DNA from: Anaerolineales bacterium
GTDB lineage: Bacteria > Chloroflexota > Anaerolineae > Aggregatilineales > J027
NCBI GenBank assembly: GCA_020634155.1
Contig: JACKCI010000001.1
Span: 434,001-498,000 of the forward strand
DNA: 64,000 nt
Direction of reading: 5' to 3'
Shown one piece after another: positions 1-8,237 of the stretch (the stretch's first letter is position 1; each line of letters begins with the position of its first letter). Both the position numbers and the translations under genes were made by a program. Below the pieces are notes generated by a model that was not told the DNA's origin, made no database searches, and saw nothing but the letters and a program-made list of their open reading frames with translations.

Positions 1-1195
1 TGCCCAAGCCATTGAGCAAATCGACATCGGCGGCGTAACCTTGATTCGGGCGGCTGCCAAAAACTTTGAACGAGTCACAGTAGTGATTGACCCCACCGAC
101 TATGACATGCTCCAGCAGATCCTAGTAGAACGCGGCAGCATCTCCCTAGAAGAACGCCAGCGCCTTGCTACCAAAGCCTTTGCCCACACCATGACGTATG
201 ATACGGCTATCCATGCGTATCTCAGCAACGAGAACATTTTGACCCAAGATGCACCTGTTCTCTCAGAAACCTTTACCCTCGGTATGACCCTTGTCCAGCC
301 GTTGCGTTATGGTGAAAACCCCCACCAACACGCAGGGCTATATGCCGCAACCAGCAACGCCGGCCCACTCGGTGGCGCACTATTGCACGGTAAACCCCTC
401 TCCTATAACAACCTGCTCGATGCAGACGGAGCTTGGCGGGCCGCCCATGCCTTTGAGGAGCCAGTTGTAGTCATCGTCAAGCATGTCAATCCTACAGGTA
501 TCGCTATTGGCAGCAGCATCGCCACTGCCTTCCCCGCCGCCCTTGCCAGCGACCCCGTATCGGCTTTTGGCGGGGTGATAGCTGTCAATCGGCCTGTCGA
601 TACTGCATTTGTACAAGCGCTCGGCAGTCTATTTGTCGAGGTCATCTTAGCTCCCGCCTTTGAGAATGAGGCGCTGACGATGTTGCAAGAGAGTCGCAAA
701 AATTGCCGTTTACTTGCCATCACTCAAAACCAAGCACCTCACCTCGATTTCCGTTCCATCATTGGCGGCGTGTTGGTGCAGCAAACCGACCTTGGTGACC
801 CCACTAATCAAGATTGGCAAGTAGTAACCCGTCGTCGGCCCACTGCAACCGAAACCGAAGCGCTCAAATTCGCATGGAGGGCTGTGCAGCATGTCAAAAG
901 CAATGCCATCGTGCTTGCTGGTGCATCGGCAACAGTCGGTATCGGTGGTGGTCTACCCAGCCGCGTTGATTCTGTGAAATTAGCCGTTACTAAGGCAAGT
1001 GACCAAGCCAAGGGTGCGGTACTGGCCTCCGATGCCTTTTTCCCGTTTGCAGATGGTGTCCAAGCTGCTGCCCAAGCTGGGGTCACCGCTATTATTCAAC
1101 CCGGTGGCTCAATCCGTGACCAAGAGGTTATTGCGGCAGCCGATGCGGCGAGTATTGCCATGATTTTCACAGGAATTCGTCACTTCCGTCACTAG
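1..1195 (+). CDS. purH: Bifunctional AICAR transformylase / IMP cyclohydrolase, 5'-truncated
   Basis: Last two steps of de novo purine synthesis: formylation of AICAR, then closure to IMP, in the cytoplasm. The frame is open from base 2 and runs in from the left, so the true start lies outside the window; the TTG at 41 is internal. The first visible residues (IDIGGVTLIRAAAKN) are the end of the MGS-like cyclohydrolase domain, and the whole transformylase domain follows. Visible motifs are RYGENPHQ, KHVNPTG (the Lys-His pair of the transformylase site), DPVSAFGG, SDAFFPFAD and IQPGGSIRDQE. It ends in GIRHFRH, typical of the family C-terminus. No terminator is evident after the stop. Confidence 0.97.
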   Translation, partial: AQAIEQIDIGGVTLIRAAAKNFERVTVVIDPTDYDMLQQILVERGSISLEERQRLATKAFAHTMTYDTAIHAYLSNENILTQDAPVLSETFTLGMTLVQPLRYGENPHQHAGLYAATSNAGPLGGALLHGKPLSYNNLLDADGAWRAAHAFEEPVVVIVKHVNPTGIAIGSSIATAFPAALASDPVSAFGGVIAVNRPVDTAFVQALGSLFVEVILAPAFENEALTMLQESRKNCRLLAITQNQAPHLDFRSIIGGVLVQQTDLGDPTNQDWQVVTRRRPTATETEALKFAWRAVQHVKSNAIVLAGASATVGIGGGLPSRVDSVKLAVTKASDQAKGAVLASDAFFPFADGVQAAAQAGVTAIIQPGGSIRDQEVIAAADAASIAMIFTGIRHFRH

Positions 1196-1267
1196 TGGGG
1201 GTTATATTTGGCACAGTGACCGCATCTAATAAACAGTGATCCATAACATTTTGCGAAAGGATATTTC

Positions 1268-1708
1268 ATGGCAAGTCACCAATCCAAACTGATCTGGCGT
1301 GGCGGCATGACTTTTGACACCATTGTTGACGGCAAACAAAACCTCCCCTTCATCTTTAGCTCTGGGTTTGAAGACCCCGCCGAAGGTGAAAAGGGTTATA
1401 CCCCAATGGGTGTCTTGTTGGCATCGTTGGCGGGTTGTACTGCGATGGATGTGGTCAGCATTTTGAAGAAAAAGCGCCAAAACTTGACCCATTTTGAGGT
1501 TGAGGTCGAAGGTGAACAACAAAACGAACATCCCCATGTGTATCGGGAAATCACCGTAACCTATCGTGTCAATAGCGAGGTCGAATCCGACGCCCTGCAA
1601 CGTGCAATTGATTTGTCCGTCAACAAATACTGTTCGGTCAACGCCATGCTCAAGGAAGTTGCCACTATCACCTACCGCCACGAGCAATTGGTGCCAGATT
1701 CGCAATAG
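1268..1708 (+). CDS. OsmC-family peroxiredoxin-like protein
   Basis: A 146-residue cytoplasmic protein of the OsmC/Ohr superfamily, thiol peroxidases that reduce organic hydroperoxides. The two conserved cysteines are visible: Cys57 in LAGCTAMDV and Cys122 in NKYCSVNAML. Length and the late second cysteine fit the OsmC/YhfA type better than Ohr. The ATG start has AAAGGA six bases upstream. It stands alone, 72 bases after purH and ending directly at a strong hairpin terminator. The substrate cannot be told from sequence. Confidence 0.9.
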   Translation: MASHQSKLIWRGGMTFDTIVDGKQNLPFIFSSGFEDPAEGEKGYTPMGVLLASLAGCTAMDVVSILKKKRQNLTHFEVEVEGEQQNEHPHVYREITVTYRVNSEVESDALQRAIDLSVNKYCSVNAMLKEVATITYRHEQLVPDSQ

Positions 1709-1709
1709 C

Positions 1710-1748
1710 GATCAGGCACGGCTGTAGCTGTGCCTGATCTCCTTTTTC
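1710..1748 (+). terminator. Rho-independent terminator after the OsmC gene
   Basis: A perfect 10-bp stem (GATCAGGCAC at 1710-1719 with GTGCCTGATC at 1730-1739) around a 10-base loop is followed by a T-rich run at 1740-1747. It starts two bases after the OsmC stop codon and separates that gene from the polyprenyl synthase promoter. Confidence 0.9.
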
Positions 1749-1765
1749 AGCACGATTCTTTGATT

Positions 1766-1809
1766 CTGTATACAGCAACGTTTAGTTCGTTTAGAAAGTT
1801 CTAAACGAA
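1766..1809. promoter_or_regulatory. Operator-like palindromes upstream of the polyprenyl synthase
   Basis: TTCGTTTAGAA (1786-1796) and TTCTAAACGAA (1799-1809) form a perfect 11-bp inverted repeat with a 2-base spacer, ending one base before the -35 box at 1810. A further direct copy of CGTTTAG lies at 1779-1785. A separate 10-bp palindrome, CTGTATACAG, lies at 1766-1775. There is no T-run, so this reads as a protein-binding dyad, not a terminator. The cognate regulator is unknown. Confidence 0.6.
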
Positions 1810-1838
1810 TTGACGCTTGTCAGCCTTTTTTGTATACT
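1810..1838 (+). promoter_or_regulatory. Sigma70-type promoter of the polyprenyl synthase
   Basis: TTGACG (1810-1815), a 17-base spacer and TATACT (1833-1838) make a near-consensus promoter 25 bases before the ATG at 1864. The -35 box abuts the inverted repeat at 1786-1809, so a bound protein there would be expected to repress. Confidence 0.75.
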
Positions 1839-1863
1839 AAAAAATATTGAGAAAGGTAACTTA

Positions 1864-2847
1864 ATGACCTATTCCTCCAATGCTGCCACTCCAACCAAAA
1901 GTCAATGGCTCTCCGCAGTTGAAGCCGATCTCAAGCGGGTAACACGCAAAATTCGTGACGCCTCTTTCCTCAACGATCAGCTTCTAGATGCTGCGGTAAC
2001 GATGATTTTAGAGGCAGGAGGTAAGCGACTCCGCCCCACCATCACCCTTTTAGTTGGGCAGGCTTGCCATGCCCCCATCGACAAACTTATCCCTGTGGCA
2101 GCCTCGGTGGAACTACTCCACACCGCGACTCTGGTGCATGATGACCTTGTAGATAATGCCAATGAGCGCCGAGGTGCGCCGACCCTCCACACTCAGCTAC
2201 CCCTAGGGGTCACGGTACTGACCGGAGACTTCCTATTCGCTCAATCCGCAGCCCTTGCTGCCGAAGCGGATAATGTCCGTGTCGTTAAAAATTTCTCAGC
2301 CGCGCTTGTCAGCATCTGCAAAGGCGAAATTTTGCAGGCGCAGACAAAATGGCAAGTCCCCTCCTCTGACATCTATCAACAACGCATCTATGGTAAAACC
2401 GCCGCCCTATTTGAGGCCGCTGCGCTTGCTGCCAGCCTCTTAAGCGATTTACCGGAGCCACTCATTCAGGCCTATGGGCATTTTGGGCGAGAATTAGGTA
2501 TGGCCTACCAAATTATTGACGACGCGCTTGATTTTGTCGCCACCAGTGATCAACTTGGCAAACCTGCTGGTCATGACCTGCGCGAAGGCCATGTAACCCT
2601 TCCGGCCATGCTGTATATAGAGAATCACAAAATTGACCCTGTCGCGTTTATCGAACAGGTTCGCAATCCCAAAGGTGTTGAGGAAATCATTCATTCCATT
2701 CGGGAAAACGGGGCCGCACGCGCCGCCATCCAAGCCGCCCGCAACCATATTCAAGCTGCGGAAGATGCTTTAGCCGATGTCGAGCAAGGGCCAGCTATCG
2801 AAGCCTTGTTCAGCCTTGCCAGCTACGTAATTGACCGCGATTTCTAA
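1864..2847 (+). CDS. Long-chain polyprenyl diphosphate synthase
   Basis: Condenses isopentenyl diphosphate onto an allylic primer to make the long isoprenoid chain used for quinones or carriers; cytoplasmic, IspB/HepT-like all-alpha family, 327 residues. The first aspartate-rich motif is DDLVD (residues 93-97), the second DDALD (219-223), and GGKRLRP precedes them. The residue five before the first motif is Ala, not an aromatic, which in this family goes with long products. The ATG at 1864 has AAAGG seven bases upstream. An in-frame TTG at 1810 is rejected because it is the -35 box. The stop interlocks with that of the convergent CoA-binding gene. Exact chain length cannot be read from sequence. 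Confidence 0.93.
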   Translation: MTYSSNAATPTKSQWLSAVEADLKRVTRKIRDASFLNDQLLDAAVTMILEAGGKRLRPTITLLVGQACHAPIDKLIPVAASVELLHTATLVHDDLVDNANERRGAPTLHTQLPLGVTVLTGDFLFAQSAALAAEADNVRVVKNFSAALVSICKGEILQAQTKWQVPSSDIYQQRIYGKTAALFEAAALAASLLSDLPEPLIQAYGHFGRELGMAYQIIDDALDFVATSDQLGKPAGHDLREGHVTLPAMLYIENHKIDPVAFIEQVRNPKGVEEIIHSIRENGAARAAIQAARNHIQAAEDALADVEQGPAIEALFSLASYVIDRDF

Positions 2848-3230
2848 AAATATTGGGCATGCCGCACCTTGATGCACTCGTCCATCACCAAGGGAAGGCC
2901 AGCCGCTGCTGAACGTGCGGCAGCGGCTTTGTCATACACACCAAGCTGCGCCCATACCCCCTTAGCTCCAACAGCTATAGCTTCCTCAACCACCGCCGCC
3001 AAGTATTCAGAACGCCGAAACACATTCACAATATCAATCGGTTCCGGAACATCAGCGAGGCTGGCATAGCTGCGCTCACCATCAATGGTTGCTACAGTCG
3101 GGTTGATGGGATAGACCACATAGCCCATCTGCCGCAGATATTGGGCGATTTGGTAACTGGTGCGGTGCGGCTGATCAGAATGGCCGACTACCGCAATCAC
3201 GCGGGCATTGGCGAGCATGTCGTACATCAT
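2844..3230 (-). CDS. CoA-binding domain protein (YccU-like)
   Basis: A 128-residue stand-alone Rossmann-type CoA-binding protein, like YccU and the N-domain of ADP-forming acyl-CoA synthetases. The glycine-rich start VIAVVGHSDQPHRTS is followed by the family signatures VYPINPT, IDIVNVFRRSE, GAKGVWAQLGV and a C-terminal DECIKVRH. Function in vivo is unknown for most members; some bind CoA. It is the last gene of a minus-strand unit and overlaps the preceding gene by 4 bases. Its TAG stop (2844-2846) interlocks with the TAA of the convergent polyprenyl synthase. Confidence 0.9.
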   Translation of the reverse strand: MMYDMLANARVIAVVGHSDQPHRTSYQIAQYLRQMGYVVYPINPTVATIDGERSYASLADVPEPIDIVNVFRRSEYLAAVVEEAIAVGAKGVWAQLGVYDKAAAARSAAAGLPLVMDECIKVRHAQYF

Positions 3231-3622
3231 TCAGCCTCCGGTTGGATACTGACTTTAATCTCTTGAGTGTCTTTGACCTGCATGGGGGGTGGTTCGATGG
3301 CATCTTCCTCGATAGGGTCACGGTAATAAACCATCGCATGAAGTCGATAGTGACCCCAAGGCTCCGTAACACCGCGCACGTGCATGGTAAATTCCATCCG
3401 AGGATGCATCGTCTCAACAATACTTAGCGTCGAGACAGGTACAGGATTATCTCCCTCACGCACCAATGCAATTTCGAGATTAGGGCGCAATTGAAAAGGG
3501 GTAACATGCACGTCAATCTTCACCCGCCAACCATCCGCAACAGGGGTCGCCGTCAAGTGCGTAATCTTGACCTTATCCGGTGGTTGCGGGACATCCCCCG
3601 GCTCGAAAAAGCTAATTGTCAT
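3227..3622 (-). CDS. Conserved-looking hypothetical protein, 131 aa
   Basis: I do not recognise a named family. The protein has no signal peptide or membrane segment. It is rich in beta-strand-like patterns (KVKITHLTATPVADGWRVKIDVHV, WGHYRLHAMVYY when read in pieces) and in prolines, which suggests a small beta-sandwich domain. It sits four bases after the ACT-domain gene and overlaps the CoA-binding gene by 4 bases, so it is almost certainly co-translated with both. The overlap and the normal codon use support it being real. Confidence 0.75.
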   Translation of the reverse strand: MTISFFEPGDVPQPPDKVKITHLTATPVADGWRVKIDVHVTPFQLRPNLEIALVREGDNPVPVSTLSIVETMHPRMEFTMHVRGVTEPWGHYRLHAMVYYRDPIEEDAIEPPPMQVKDTQEIKVSIQPEAE

Positions 3623-3626
3623 ATTC

Positions 3627-4049
3627 TTATCCTTCCTGTACAGACTTCAAGGCATCCCACGCCTGCTGAAATCCTGCCTCTGGCACCAAAATATGGTCAC
3701 GCGAAAAGGCCCCTAACGGGATAATCGAGACTTGTACCGAGGCGAGAATCGTGGCAACCAGCGCCATAAAGCCTACTACATCAAAATCGAGTGTGATACC
3801 AAAGGTAATCAGGCGAAAAGCACCCTGCTGGACAGCCAGTGGCAAGCGTGATTCATAATCCTCCCACGCCTCCAATGGCAGAATAAGCGAGACCTCATCC
3901 TTGTCCGCAATAAGAGCGCTAAAAGGTTCGCCCCAATCCGCCAAAATACCCGCCGCCGCCCAGATTGCCGCAGGGGGCAGTTTTATCATGGTATAGACGG
4001 CCTCATCGGTCTCCAGATTACAAGCACGCAGCAAATCCTCAACACTCAT
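3627..4049 (-). CDS. ACT-domain protein (CASTOR/ACT_7-like)
   Basis: A 140-residue protein whose C-terminal half resembles the ACT_7 (CASTOR-type) amino-acid-sensing domain: FDVVGFMALVATILASV followed by VSIIPLGAFSRDHILVPE and a final helix (QQAWDALKSV). The N-terminal half (YTMIKLPPAAIWAAAGI, DKDEVSLILP) looks like a degenerate first ACT half. Such proteins usually bind an amino acid as an allosteric signal; no ligand can be assigned here. It lies 8 bases after the ParB/SbnI-like gene, which in related proteins acts on free serine, so an amino-acid link for the cluster is plausible but inferred. Confidence 0.75.
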   Translation of the reverse strand: MSVEDLLRACNLETDEAVYTMIKLPPAAIWAAAGILADWGEPFSALIADKDEVSLILPLEAWEDYESRLPLAVQQGAFRLITFGITLDFDVVGFMALVATILASVQVSIIPLGAFSRDHILVPEAGFQQAWDALKSVQEG

Positions 4050-4057
4050 GACGCCCC

Positions 4058-4924
4058 CTAATCATCAAAGGTATAGATTGATTCGGCATAGAAGCGCACC
4101 GCCCGTGCTTGGGTGCGTTCCACAACCCATGCCTGCAAGTGTTCGTTCTTGACCTCAAGCGGGGTAGCTGGATCAATCATCGCTTCCAATGAATACAAAA
4201 TCCGCATCGCCCGCCCATGAATGATATGGCGCGAGATACCGGGAGGGAGCAAGATGTCCTCACGGGCCGCATACAAAATCTCAGACGGTTCATAATGGGG
4301 AAAGACCATCACCGCCGCCACATCGGGAAACATCTGCTCAACATGGCTGGTATTGACTGAACTAATGCGCTCCAAGACCCCTTGCCGCTTATAAACATCC
4401 ACCACCCGTCGCAACAACCGCGTGCGGGTGCGAATATCACGTTCATTGCCCGTAATGAGATAAACCCGCTTCTGGTCGGTATAGTCGATGAGATAAGCCA
4501 AAGCATAACGTTTGGCAAGTTGAGCTTGGGCCGTCAATAGCTCCGATTCTTCAATCGTGATATCGTCCGTTTTGTGCAGCGCCTCGACGATAGTCTGAGG
4601 GTCAACCTCAGCAATCACATGGTTCCATGTATCTAGCTGCACCTGACCCGTATCATACTGGACAACCTGCACCAAGATATGCGGATAGCCCAAGCGTCGC
4701 ACAGCATTACAACGATTGGCCCCATCCAGCACCACCCACTTATCAGCCATATTGGGCATGGAGGTGACTACGGGCGGATGCAGCCAGATATTGGACTCCA
4801 CAATGCGTTTCATCAAAGGCTCAAGGCGCTGGTCGTCATGTTCTTCATGGGGCAAAACCGATTCAATCGGGACAATCCGCAACTCAGGCGGGGGTACTTC
4901 TAACACAGCTTCTTGTTGGGGCAA
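4058..4924 (-). CDS. ParB/Srx-fold protein, SbnI/SerK-like
   Basis: A 288-residue protein with an N-terminal ParB/sulfiredoxin-type fold. Visible signatures are PIESVLPHEEHDD, with the acidic residues that are catalytic in SbnI/SerK free-serine kinases, and VVLDGANRCNAVRRLGY, which matches the LDGxHR nucleotide-binding loop. The C-terminal part (about 120-288) is helical and not recognised. It could be a free-serine kinase or a ParB-like regulator; the lack of an obvious DNA-binding helix-turn-helix and the ACT-domain neighbour favour the first, with modest confidence. It heads the four-gene minus-strand unit down to 2844. Confidence 0.7.
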   Translation of the reverse strand: MPQQEAVLEVPPPELRIVPIESVLPHEEHDDQRLEPLMKRIVESNIWLHPPVVTSMPNMADKWVVLDGANRCNAVRRLGYPHILVQVVQYDTGQVQLDTWNHVIAEVDPQTIVEALHKTDDITIEESELLTAQAQLAKRYALAYLIDYTDQKRVYLITGNERDIRTRTRLLRRVVDVYKRQGVLERISSVNTSHVEQMFPDVAAVMVFPHYEPSEILYAAREDILLPPGISRHIIHGRAMRILYSLEAMIDPATPLEVKNEHLQAWVVERTQARAVRFYAESIYTFDD

Positions 4925-5052
4925 GATTCAACTTCCTTATCACTCGTTAAATACCAGTCGAGTGTACTGAAATTATCCCTCACTGTCGATGGGTGCTATG
5001 TTGCGGGAAAGAGGTTTAACATGAAATTGATGTAGGCAACCCTCATCACAAG

Positions 5053-5075
5053 AAAAAAAGCCCCATTGCTGGGGC
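5053..5075 (-). terminator. Terminator of the malQ-hutH-hutU unit
   Basis: On the minus strand, GCCCCA (5075-5070) and TGGGGC (5065-5060) form a 6-bp GC-rich stem with a 4-base loop, followed at once by seven Ts (5059-5053). It lies about 10 bases after the hutU stop codon. Confidence 0.88.
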
Positions 5076-5085
5076 CATAGCTTGT

Positions 5086-6735
5086 CTATTTCTCCCACAT
5101 CGGGATGCGAATATGTTGCTCACGCGCCGTCTGCTCGGCAATCTCATAGCCTGCGTCAACATGGCGGAAAATGCCCATTGCGGGGTCATTGGTGAGAACA
5201 CGCTGCAAACGAGCCGCGGCTGCGGGTGTACCATCTGCCACAATAACCTGTCCGGCGTGCTGGCTAAAGCCAATCCCCACCCCGCCACCATGATGGAAGC
5301 TCACCCATGAGGCACCGCTCGCCACATTGACCATCAGATTCAGCAAGGGCCAATCACTCACAGCGTCGGTGCCATCTTTCATGGCTTCGGTTTCGCGGTT
5401 CGGGCTGGCAACGCTGCCCGTATCAAGGTGGTCACGTCCGATGACAATTGGCGCTTTGACCTCACCCTTCGCCACCAGTTCATTGAAAGCCAAGCCCGCC
5501 TTGGCACGCGCCCCCTGCCCTAGCCAACAGATACGGGCAGGCAGACCTTGGAAGGCCACTTGTTGCTGGGCTTTGGTAATCCAGCGCTTGAGGGCCTCAT
5601 CTTCGGGAAATAGGTCAAGGATAGCTTGGTCGGTACGATAGATATCTTCAGGGTCGCCGGATAGCGCCACCCAGCGGAATGGCCCCTTGCCCTCACAGAA
5701 CAGTGGGCGCACAAAAGCAGGCACAAAACCGGGGAAAGCAAAAGCCTCCGCATAGCCATTATCATAGGCCCGCTGGCGGATGTTATTGCCATAATCAAAC
5801 ACCACCGCGCCCTGCTTTTGCATCTCAACCATGGCCCGCACCGAGCGCGTCATGGTGTCCAAGCTGGCCTTTTGATAAGCAGCAGGGTCACTGTAGCGCA
5901 GCTTGGTGGCATCTTCATAGGTCATATCAGCAGGCACATAGCTCATCACATCGTGAGCCGAAGTTTGGTCAGTCACCACATCAGGGATGACTCCGGTATT
6001 GAGGAGAGTTTCATACAAGTCTTGAGCATTCGCCAGCACCCCGATACTAACGGCCTCACCGTTGTTCTTGGCATCAAGGGCGCGTTGAATGCCCTCCTCA
6101 AGGTCAGCCGTCCACTCATCCAGATAGCGTGTTTCCAAGCGGCGTTGAATGCGGTGTTCATCAACTTCAGCAATCAAACACACACCATCATTCATCGTCA
6201 CCGCCAGCGGTTGAGCGCCGCCCATACCCCCTAGACCCGCCGTGACCGTCAAGCGCCCCTTGAGGCTCCCCCCAAAGTGCTGACGGGCGGCCTCAGCCAG
6301 CGTTTCATAGGTGCCTTGCAGAATGCCCTGCGTGCCAATGTAAATCCAGCTACCCGCCGTCATCTGACCGTACATCATCAGGCCCTTAGCAGCCAACTCG
6401 TCAAAATGTTCTTGGGTGGCCCAATGCGGCACCAGATTGCTGTTGGCAATCATGACCCGTGGCGAGTCCGGCGTGGTCTTGACCACCCCCACAGGCTTGC
6501 CGCTTTGCACCAACAGCGTCTCATCATCTTCGAGGGTACGGAGGGTGCGAATAATCGCGTCGAAGGCTTCCCAATTGCGAGCCGCCTGTCCACGCCCGCC
6601 ATACACAATCAATTCTTGAGGATATTCAGCAACGTCAGGGTCAAGGTTATTCATCAACATCCGCATAGCTGCCTCTTGCAGCCAGCCCTTACACATCAAG
6701 GTTGTGCCACGTGGGGCACGGATTTCTCGCGTCAT
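5086..6735 (-). CDS. hutU: Urocanate hydratase
   Basis: Converts urocanate to 4-imidazolone-5-propionate with a tightly bound NAD+; second step of histidine breakdown. At 549 residues it has the usual length. Family signatures are GGRGQAARNW near the N-terminus, GTQGILQGTYET, the NAD-binding GLGGMGGAQPLA, and GLPARICWLGQGARAKAG with the conserved active-site cysteine at residue 403. The ATG at 6735 overlaps the hutH stop in an ATGA, indicating translational coupling. No hutI or hutG lies beside it, so the rest of the pathway must be elsewhere or absent. Confidence 0.97.
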   Translation of the reverse strand: MTREIRAPRGTTLMCKGWLQEAAMRMLMNNLDPDVAEYPQELIVYGGRGQAARNWEAFDAIIRTLRTLEDDETLLVQSGKPVGVVKTTPDSPRVMIANSNLVPHWATQEHFDELAAKGLMMYGQMTAGSWIYIGTQGILQGTYETLAEAARQHFGGSLKGRLTVTAGLGGMGGAQPLAVTMNDGVCLIAEVDEHRIQRRLETRYLDEWTADLEEGIQRALDAKNNGEAVSIGVLANAQDLYETLLNTGVIPDVVTDQTSAHDVMSYVPADMTYEDATKLRYSDPAAYQKASLDTMTRSVRAMVEMQKQGAVVFDYGNNIRQRAYDNGYAEAFAFPGFVPAFVRPLFCEGKGPFRWVALSGDPEDIYRTDQAILDLFPEDEALKRWITKAQQQVAFQGLPARICWLGQGARAKAGLAFNELVAKGEVKAPIVIGRDHLDTGSVASPNRETEAMKDGTDAVSDWPLLNLMVNVASGASWVSFHHGGGVGIGFSQHAGQVIVADGTPAAAARLQRVLTNDPAMGIFRHVDAGYEIAEQTAREQHIRIPMWEK

Positions 6736-8237
6736 GTCAAGAATGCTCCTTGTCTAATCAAAGTCACAAGTTGTTCAATATCGGGGGTCGGAGGGCGGTC
6801 TTCGGTCAAGCGGGGAATGTGCTGGCGGATGAGGTCGTGCACACGCTCAACCCCTGTCCCGCTATGGAGTGGACGCTGATAGTCCAAGGCTTCTGCGCTA
6901 CACAGCAACTCAATGGCAATCACATGCAGCGCCAAATCGAGCGCCTGCCATGCTTGATGGGCCGCCGTTGCCCCCATGCTGTTATAATCCTCCATGCCCG
7001 CACTGGTCGGGATGTTATGTACACTTGCCGGAGCTGCCAGCGTTTGAATCTCATTGCAGGCCGCCGCCGCCGTGTATTGGGCAATCATAAGGCCGCTATG
7101 CAACCCCGGTTGTGGGCTGAGATAAGCATTCAGCGGATTTTGCTTGTCCGAAGCACTTAGTAGGAAATAGACCCGTCGCTCGCTAATGCCCGAAATATGG
7201 GCAAGGGCAATCTTGAGGCTATCCAAGGCAATCGCCAAGGGCATACCGTGAAAATTCCCTGCGCTGATGATGTCCCCTTCGCGGAACACCAAGGGGTTAT
7301 CAGTCACCCCGCCCAATTCACGGGCCACCACCACCTCAACATAGTCCAGCATGTCACTGGCAGCCCCTAACACTTGTGGGATGCAGCGCAGCGAGTAGGG
7401 GTCTTGGACACGCGGGTCGTCGGTCTTGTGACTTGGCAGGATGGTACTACCCTTTAGCAAGCCCCGCACATTCTCAGCCACGCGCATCTGCCCCACTTGC
7501 CCGCGTATCTCATGCACACGCGGGTCAAGGAAGGTATCGGTAGCGCGGCATGCATCAATCGACAATGCCGCCGCCTGCATAGCCGCATCCAGCAGCAAAT
7601 GGGCATCTGCCACCAACAGGGCTGCCATGCTGGTCATCAGATGGGTGCCATTGATAAGCGCCAGCCCCTCCTTAGCATCAAGGGTCACAGGTTGAATGCC
7701 TGCCTGCCCCAAGGCCTCCGCACCCGCTACGATTTCACCTTCAACGGTGGCCCAGCCTTCGCCAATCAGCACATGTGCAATATGCGATAAGGGAGCAAGG
7801 TCACCACTCGCGCCTACCGACCCCCGTGATGGCACTACTGGCACAATATCGGCATTAAGCAATTGCACCAGCGTCTCGACTACCACCGGACGGACGCCGG
7901 AATAGCCTCGTGCAAGGCTGGCCGCCAAGACTACCATCATGGCCCGCACCACTTCCACAGGTAGGCGTTCTCCAATACCCGCGGAATGGCTGCGAATCAG
8001 GTTGCGCTGGACTTGTTGCACTTGGTCTGAGGGGATACGGACGCGACTCAAGCTGCCAAAGCCCGTATTCACCCCATAGGCCACTTGCTCACGTTGAACC
8101 ACATCATCAACCACCCGCCGCCCGGCTTGGATACGCGCTAGAGCCGCCTCATGCAAGGCAACAGGTTGATTGGCACGAGCCACCGCCACCACATCAGCAA
8201 TGCGGAGCGGCTGCCCATCCAGCCTAATCACGTCCAT
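6732..8237 (-). CDS. hutH: Histidine ammonia-lyase
   Basis: Deaminates L-histidine to urocanate and ammonia. The Ala-Ser-Gly triad that cyclises into the MIO electrophile is at residues 143-145 within GSVGASGDLAPLSH, and Tyr54 in the YGVNTGFG loop matches the conserved catalytic tyrosine. 501 residues, the normal length. The ATG at 8237 lies inside the end of malQ (14-base overlap), and its own stop overlaps the hutU start by 4 bases. The three genes therefore read as one transcript, malQ first. Confidence 0.97.
   Translation of the reverse strand: MDVIRLDGQPLRIADVVAVARANQPVALHEAALARIQAGRRVVDDVVQREQVAYGVNTGFGSLSRVRIPSDQVQQVQRNLIRSHSAGIGERLPVEVVRAMMVVLAASLARGYSGVRPVVVETLVQLLNADIVPVVPSRGSVGASGDLAPLSHIAHVLIGEGWATVEGEIVAGAEALGQAGIQPVTLDAKEGLALINGTHLMTSMAALLVADAHLLLDAAMQAAALSIDACRATDTFLDPRVHEIRGQVGQMRVAENVRGLLKGSTILPSHKTDDPRVQDPYSLRCIPQVLGAASDMLDYVEVVVARELGGVTDNPLVFREGDIISAGNFHGMPLAIALDSLKIALAHISGISERRVYFLLSASDKQNPLNAYLSPQPGLHSGLMIAQYTAAAACNEIQTLAAPASVHNIPTSAGMEDYNSMGATAAHQAWQALDLALHVIAIELLCSAEALDYQRPLHSGTGVERVHDLIRQHIPRLTEDRPPTPDIEQLVTLIRQGAFLT

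Noticed and set aside
1226..1705. 159-residue minus-strand reading frame opposite the OsmC gene
   Set aside because: Full antisense overlap with a recognised family and its own start signal; treated as a shadow.
4925..5052. Small RNA or tRNA in the 128 bases before the hut terminator
   Set aside because: No cloverleaf, T-loop sequence or clear promoter-terminator pair could be found.
6277..6879. 200-residue plus-strand reading frame over hutU and hutH
   Set aside because: Antisense to well-conserved hut genes, with codon use unlike the neighbours and no ribosome-binding site.
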